From positions 20,871,402-20,935,401 of the forward strand of contig OZ024865.1 in assembly GCA_964017155.1 (NCBI GenBank): a stretch of 64,000 nucleotides of DNA, given 5' to 3'. Positions within the stretch are counted from its first letter, which is position 1; every line of letters starts with the position of its first letter. This document shows, piece after piece, positions 59,611 to 64,000 of the stretch. The DNA is from Oasisia sp. SBJ-2009 (taxonomy: Eukaryota > Annelida > Polychaeta > Sabellida > Siboglinidae). A model generated the notes under the pieces. The model did no database searches. It was given only the letters and a program-made list of their open reading frames with translations, and was not told the origin of the DNA. The position numbers and the translations under genes were made by a program.

Positions 59611-60287
59611 TTACAGTACAAAGCACTTGTTCAACTTCAGAAGCAGCTGATTTTCAAAGTTGGCGTCGCCAAGGCGCGCCCTCAGTGGTGTGAATATGTG
59701 GCCCGCAGCACTGAACAGCCGCTCTCACGCAGCACTAGCTGGCAGGGCAGTGTTTGTCTCAAAGAAGAGGCGCTTCATCAGTGGCCACGCCGCAACTGAC
59801 ACGGTCTCCGTTGAACGACTCAACAGATACTCATCCAGCTGTGTGAGTTCTGTTAAGTCGTTCCTTCTTCTCGCGAAGAAGTCGTCGTCGTCTTCCGGCT
59901 CTGCGGCGGCTTGGTCTGGTGTAAATGTCTCCTCCTGCATGGCAGTCAGGCGTTGCCTGATGAACCTCATGCCTGCAAACAGACAGCTTATTAGTATCCC
60001 AATTTTTACCAATACAAATTTTTTCATTACTCATCTTAACCAATTGACTGCAGCTGAAACATTGTATAACACAGTGAGCCTTCAAAAATACGTTAACAAA
60101 GTTGAGTCTTGAATATCAGCGAGCATCAGCTGAAACATGTATATCAAATGTTAGCATTAAATTAGCATTCTTACAAACCCATTTCAATATCACAGGATAT
60201 ATTTCTTTACCTTAAATTAATTAAAGATATAAAAGTTGGTAACTTGTAATGATAATTTGCAGCAACTGCAATACTGTTCTCTTCAAT

Positions 60288-60289
<2 letters not shown>

Positions 60290-60353
<64 letters not shown>

Positions 60354-60361
60354 TATTCACA
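60290..60361. repeat. (CA)n(TA)n(CA)n microsatellite
   Basis: Compound dinucleotide run in the last intron of hAT-2. Confidence 0.95.
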
Positions 60362-60754
60362 CACAGCTAACTTACCTTTATCCAGGACTAAGACGTCATC
60401 AGTCCAGTCCTTTCTGAATTTTGGGTGTACGATTGCCGCAGCGATGCTCTCTGCACTGTTCATTGTCGCGTCAAAGCGCCTAGCAATGCCTGCGAGCAAG
60501 GCATCGATTAGCGGCCCGCATGTCTGCACGACTTCGCGTCTTGCTCGTAGCTTGCCCTGCAGGATGGTGAGTGTGGGCACCAAGTATCCCATAAACGCCT
60601 TCGTTTCAGCCTGCAATATGTCCAGGGCTTGTGCCATGGGCTTCATGACATCTCGGTACTCCACCAAGAATTGAGTCTCGGTGCGCCTCAGTCTGAAACA
60701 TAAATTAGTGTCATTAAAATTGTATCACAACATCCAGGTTTTATTATCGCAAAT

Positions 60755-60980
60755 ACTAAATAATATAATGAAGACATTTATCAGCCAGCTGACAGTGGTT
60801 TGAGCTGAAACAGACGACATTGTATCACACAGCCAGTCTTCAATACTAAGTCTCGGTTGCAGAGTCTATACTAAATAATATAATGAAGACATTTATCAGC
60901 CAGCTGGCAGTGGTTTGAGCTGAAACAGACGACATTGTATCACACAGCCAGTCTTCAATACTAAGTCTCGGTTGCAGGGT
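60755..60980. repeat. 115-bp tandem duplication
   Basis: The segment actaaataatataatgaag to tctcggttgcag occurs at 60755 and again at 60870 with only a few differences, in an intron of hAT-2. Confidence 0.9.
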
Positions 60981-61914
60981 CTGCAATACAAAATATAGTT
61001 CCAAGTCAGTAACAATACTACTTTTGAATAAGAATGTATTACCTCGTGAGTCTGAGGTCATTGAAGAGGGCGTGCAGTGCGTCTTCTCCCTTCTCGCTGC
61101 TGATGCGCACCAGCCGATCGACTGCCATGTATACGCTGTTCCATCGTGTCTGGTTCGGCCTAACCAGAGCCATGCCACAGTGGTTCACAACTGCCTCCGC
61201 AGCCAACACAGACTTCGCAGATTTATTCCAGAGCACCTGGTACTTGGAGAAGGCTGCTCTGGACACCTTCTTGTACGCCCCGTTCGTCTCAGCTCCGTCC
61301 GCGTCTCCAGTGGCGATCAGCTGTAGTGTGTGACACGCACACCTCCGGTGGCTGGGTAGTTCAAAGTCGTGGCCAGCATCGTCCAGGTCGCCGACAGCGT
61401 GGATCGTGACATCCTCGTTGCTGTCTTCGTCTTCATCGTCAGTGTCGGTGTCAGTGTCTCTGGGTTGGCCGAAGACAGAGAACGCCTTCACAAAATTCGA
61501 GCCATTGTCTGTGGTCGTTGCACATACCTTATGTCTGATGCCATAGCTCGAGTTGATGTCACACAACACATTCGCCAGGACGTCGAACGTATGCGACCCA
61601 ACGACCCGTCGACACGCAAGGGCAGCCGAGACCCTCCCGAGGTTGTCCGGGTCGATTCAGTGGCCAGTGGCGCCGATGAACGACTTGCCGCGTGGAGACC
61701 AGCAGTCTGTCGTCGTCGCAACACATGCGACAGACTGCATGGCGGCACAGAGTTCTCTCTTCATGCCGACAATGCTGGCCTTCATTCGGGTCTTGGCCGT
61801 GTCCCGGCACATCACTGTCCTGTCAGGGCGAAGACCTGTAAGTAAGCAAAAGCTTTATTTCCTGATGGTGAATATGTCACCTGATACATCGTGATATTCA
61901 ATGTGTTCATTGAT

Positions 61915-62620
61915 TCACAGTTTCACTCTTCCTACACTTTTGTAGCCTTCCTCCAAAATTACTATTACATTCATGGGTCGCTGGTCACCTTGGTTCATTT
62001 CTCCAAGGAAAGCGACATCAAACTCAGCATTTTTTACAACAGCGTCAACCATTTTCACTGATCGACACATTGTACTAAAATGTCCCAACTTTTTGCACTT
62101 GAAACAGGCTGTGTCACATGCTGGACACATCACTTTCTGGTGAGCTGGCAATTTACCACAATGGTCACACTTCCTCATTACGACTGACTTACTACTTTGA
62201 ACCTTCGTCCATGTTTTTGGCTTCCTTTGGCTGTGCTTGTTAGGCTTTCTTGAGCCTTGCACTACATCAACATTGCTACTGCCCTGTGTAGCAAAGTTGC
62301 TTATCAAACGTGACTGTTCTTTGTCACTGTCTTATCTTGATGAGCTATGTCAATAGCTTTTCTTACTCTCAAAGTGCCATCCATTTGCACTTCAGTGATA
62401 ACAATGTATCAAAGATCCCAACGACAGTGCGATTTTAAATAATTTGTTCCTTCAGGGCACTATATTCGCAAAGTTCAACCAATCAGTACAGCAAGGTGAT
62501 CAACTTTCTACACTTTCACCTTCCTCCTGTGAATGTCTATTGAATTTAGCACGTTCAAAAATAGCATTGTGCCTAACTACAAAGTGTCCATCAAACTTGT
62601 TTTAACCACATAATAATCCA
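61915..62620 (-). pseudogene. Ty3/Gypsy gag with zinc knuckles (Gypsy-A), broken
   Basis: Upstream part reads FVVRHNAIFERAKFNRHSQE then breaks with stops. The downstream frame 62307-61915 encodes KCDHCGKLPAHQKVMCPACD and CFKCKKLGHFSTMC, two CCHC-type knuckles, followed by FLGEMNQGDQRPMN at the start of the protease region before a stop. Nucleocapsid-like function in the family; defective here. Confidence 0.8.
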
Positions 62621-62639
62621 GTTTCTGGTTGTCTGCCAA

Positions 62640-63106
62640 CCTGAAACCTGTCATCTGCCTTGTCCCTCCATTGCATAAATTAATGCATTTATTAATTTTA
62701 TTTTGTCTCATAATACGACAACGTATATGTGTATGACGAACGTTTAATAGGATAGAGAAAACACTAGCGGCTACATTGCTACTGGCTGTGCCGGAAGAAA
62801 CTAACATGTGCTCTCTCGGGAGCAGTTATTAATTCAAGCATAGATAATGTCAGGGGATACATGCGACATGTCTCTCCTGATAATGTTCTGCCGAATAGTA
62901 ATATCCTTGGTGACGTTTCAGTGTCCGTGCAATTATCGCTAAGTCACTTATTCTTGATTAATGTTTCTTAGATAGAACAAACCTGATTAGCTGCGATAGA
63001 CTACACTAAATAGACTACTCGAAACGAATACAGGGGTGGACTACTCTGTTATCGTAGTAGTGACTCGAGGATTATTCTGCCTCAGTGAGTGAGTTCACTA
63101 CTGTTG
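62640..63106 (-). other. Possible LTR or internal Gypsy sequence
   Basis: Lies directly downstream (minus strand) of the Gypsy pol end and contains an AATAAA on that strand near 62695. An LTR would be expected here, but I could not find matching TG...CA ends or a second copy. Confidence 0.25.
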
Positions 63107-63610
63107 CTATTTCTCGCTAAATCGAGCTGGTCTCACGACAGTTCTTCCGCTCCTTGTTACGTAAGGGTCTGCTGCCGCTCCAGCTGGTGGTATTAGTTGT
63201 CTGACAGGTGTGTCCGTCGGAATCGTGGCTGTGACTGGCTCGAAATCGTCGTTGATGGGTGTTGGTATGTCACATACCGGAAGTTGCTTGGACACCGCGT
63301 TTGGGACGAGTTGTAGATGTCGTCTGTTCCTTCGGATCGTGCCTTGTGACGTCTGCACGAGGTAAGATCGTGGTTCCATGCATTGTTTCACCAGGACTCC
63401 ATGTCTCATCCATTGTTTGTTATCATCGCGTTTGATGAGGACCTGGTCTCCCGGTTATAGTTCAGGTAGACGTGCTCCATGACGCCGATCGTAGTAGACA
63501 TGATAATGTGCTTTTGCACGATTGTTATTTTGCTGTACTTCCTTTTTGGTGGGCCACTGGGCAAGAAGATTTTTCTCCAGTGTTGGGATCCGCATTTAGA
63601 TCTGGCATCC
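63107..63610 (-). pseudogene. Ty3/Gypsy pol C-terminus (Gypsy-B)
   Basis: Reads LAQWPTKKEVQQNNNRAKAH, YYDRRHGARLPEL, then TAA where the family has a sense codon before PGDQVLIK, then HGVLVKQCMEPRSYLVQTSQ and TIRRNRRHLQL, and ends VVRPARFSEK. This is the integrase C-terminal region. The in-frame stop makes it defective. Confidence 0.8.
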
Positions 63611-64000
63611 CATCATCAATTGACAAGGGCTTGTCTGTGTTGGGTGTTTCCGCCTTCCTCTGTAAAGCGTTTGTCTATGCGCTGTAGACTGCTTGACTTC
63701 CTGAAGCTGTTTTATGTCTCTGTGCAACTGATCACTAACCTGGCTTTTAAAGAACTCAGATTGCCTGGCCATCTATATGGCTATGTCGAGGCTTAATTCT
63801 AGCTTCATTTGAAGTCTCTGTCTTAGCTCTTTGTCGGATAAGCCTATCACGATTCTGTCTCGAATCTGTTTGTCTTTGACATTACTGTCAAAGTTGTAGT
63901 GTTCAGCTAATTCGTACAGATTTTGTATGAATGCTTCTACCTCTTCGCCTGGGGTTTGGACCCGCTGATAGAATTTGGCGCGTTCGTGTATGACATTGCG
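63611..64000 (-). pseudogene. Ty3/Gypsy gag (Gypsy-B), joined to the pol end
   Basis: From the window edge: NVIHERAKFYQRVQTPGEEV, EAFIQNLYELAEHYNF, QIRDRIVIGLSDKELRQRLQ and, after a TAG near 63779, MARQSEFFKSQV. It is a Gag capsid region. It is followed within about 180 bp by the integrase C-terminus, so the zinc knuckle, protease, reverse transcriptase and most of the integrase are deleted. It continues past the right edge. Confidence 0.8.

Larger units (their letters stand above)
58802..61835 (-). mobile_element. Second hAT element, dead (hAT-2)
   Basis: Left end near caggggtgactgaactac, with subterminal acttgagtagaagtaaaa repeats like those of hAT-1. It holds a tandem array (58985-59610) and a transposase gene with two nonsense changes. 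Homology stops at a splice acceptor at 61835; the upstream exons are not seen because Gypsy sequence follows. The left boundary is uncertain by about 15 bp and no target duplication can be assigned. Confidence 0.7.
59611..61835 (-). pseudogene. hAT-2 transposase, two nonsense mutations
   Basis: Exons 61835-61043, 60692-60376 and 59972-59611 with GT-AG boundaries. Landmarks: VATTTDCWSPRG, TTDNGSNFVKAFSVFG, RCACHTLQLI, TRWNSVYMAVDRLV, PLIDALLAGIARRF and [19 protein letters not shown] at 61657-61659 replaces the Trp of the GHW motif that hAT-1 keeps, and TGA at 59725-59727 replaces the Cys of AACERLF in the dimerisation domain. Two introns of hAT-1 are absent (its 42991/42526 and 42315/41992 junctions are fused here), while an acceptor at 61835 falls inside a hAT-1 exon. 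Confidence 0.85.

Overview
This is a eukaryotic, AT-rich, intron-containing and repeat-dense window. It is most likely from a bilaterian invertebrate; a lophotrochozoan such as a mollusc is plausible but not proven. There are no bacterial-style operons. Two host genes can be supported. The first is BUD23 (plus strand, nine exons at 773-12655), the 18S rRNA guanine-N7 methyltransferase; its first exon lies to the left of the window. The second is a 1111-residue, 14-finger C2H2 zinc-finger protein (minus strand, 14978-18313) whose coding sequence is a single exon. The two genes are convergent. A short acidic exon at 55572-55832 may belong to a third gene.

The most unusual structure is inside BUD23. 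Two of its introns carry tandem arrays whose repeat unit is the intron's own 3' splice site together with the first bases of the following exon. Array 1 (57-bp unit, 1994-3313) repeats the acceptor of the exon at 3292 and holds 23 acceptor copies, the last one genuine. Array 2 (38-bp unit, 7540-12600) repeats the acceptor of the last exon and holds about 53 copies. The sequences are unrelated but the architecture is the same. Only the last acceptor of each array gives an open product; upstream ones lead quickly to stop codons. Array 2 is split by a 3.04-kb hAT-type transposon (8006-11045), which itself carries a 5'-truncated LINE (8753-10113).

From about 18.4 to 38.5 kb the window is largely non-coding. 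It holds a 53-bp minisatellite (20628-21787), a 545-bp inverted repeat with tRNA-like ends (22489-23033), a 2.9-kb near-perfect foldback element (23996-26928), a hAT pseudogene (31374-31747), a (CCGA)n array with a graded higher-order flank (34646-35252) and a TTAA-flanked MITE (38087-38474).

From 38.6 kb to the right end the window is nested transposons. A near-complete 6.6-kb hAT element (38658-45272) has a perfect 8-bp target duplication and a multi-exon transposase. Next come two degenerate copies of an unnamed transposase-like ORF (45510-46985 and 51364-52570), a LINE split by a Mutator-like element (47034-51360), and a hAT end of the same family as the one in BUD23 (52583). These are followed by minisatellites, Ty3/Gypsy fragments (54812-55141, 61915-64000), a LINE ORF1 remnant (57776-58790) and a second, dead hAT (58802-61835). 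All of these except the microsatellites are coded on the minus strand.
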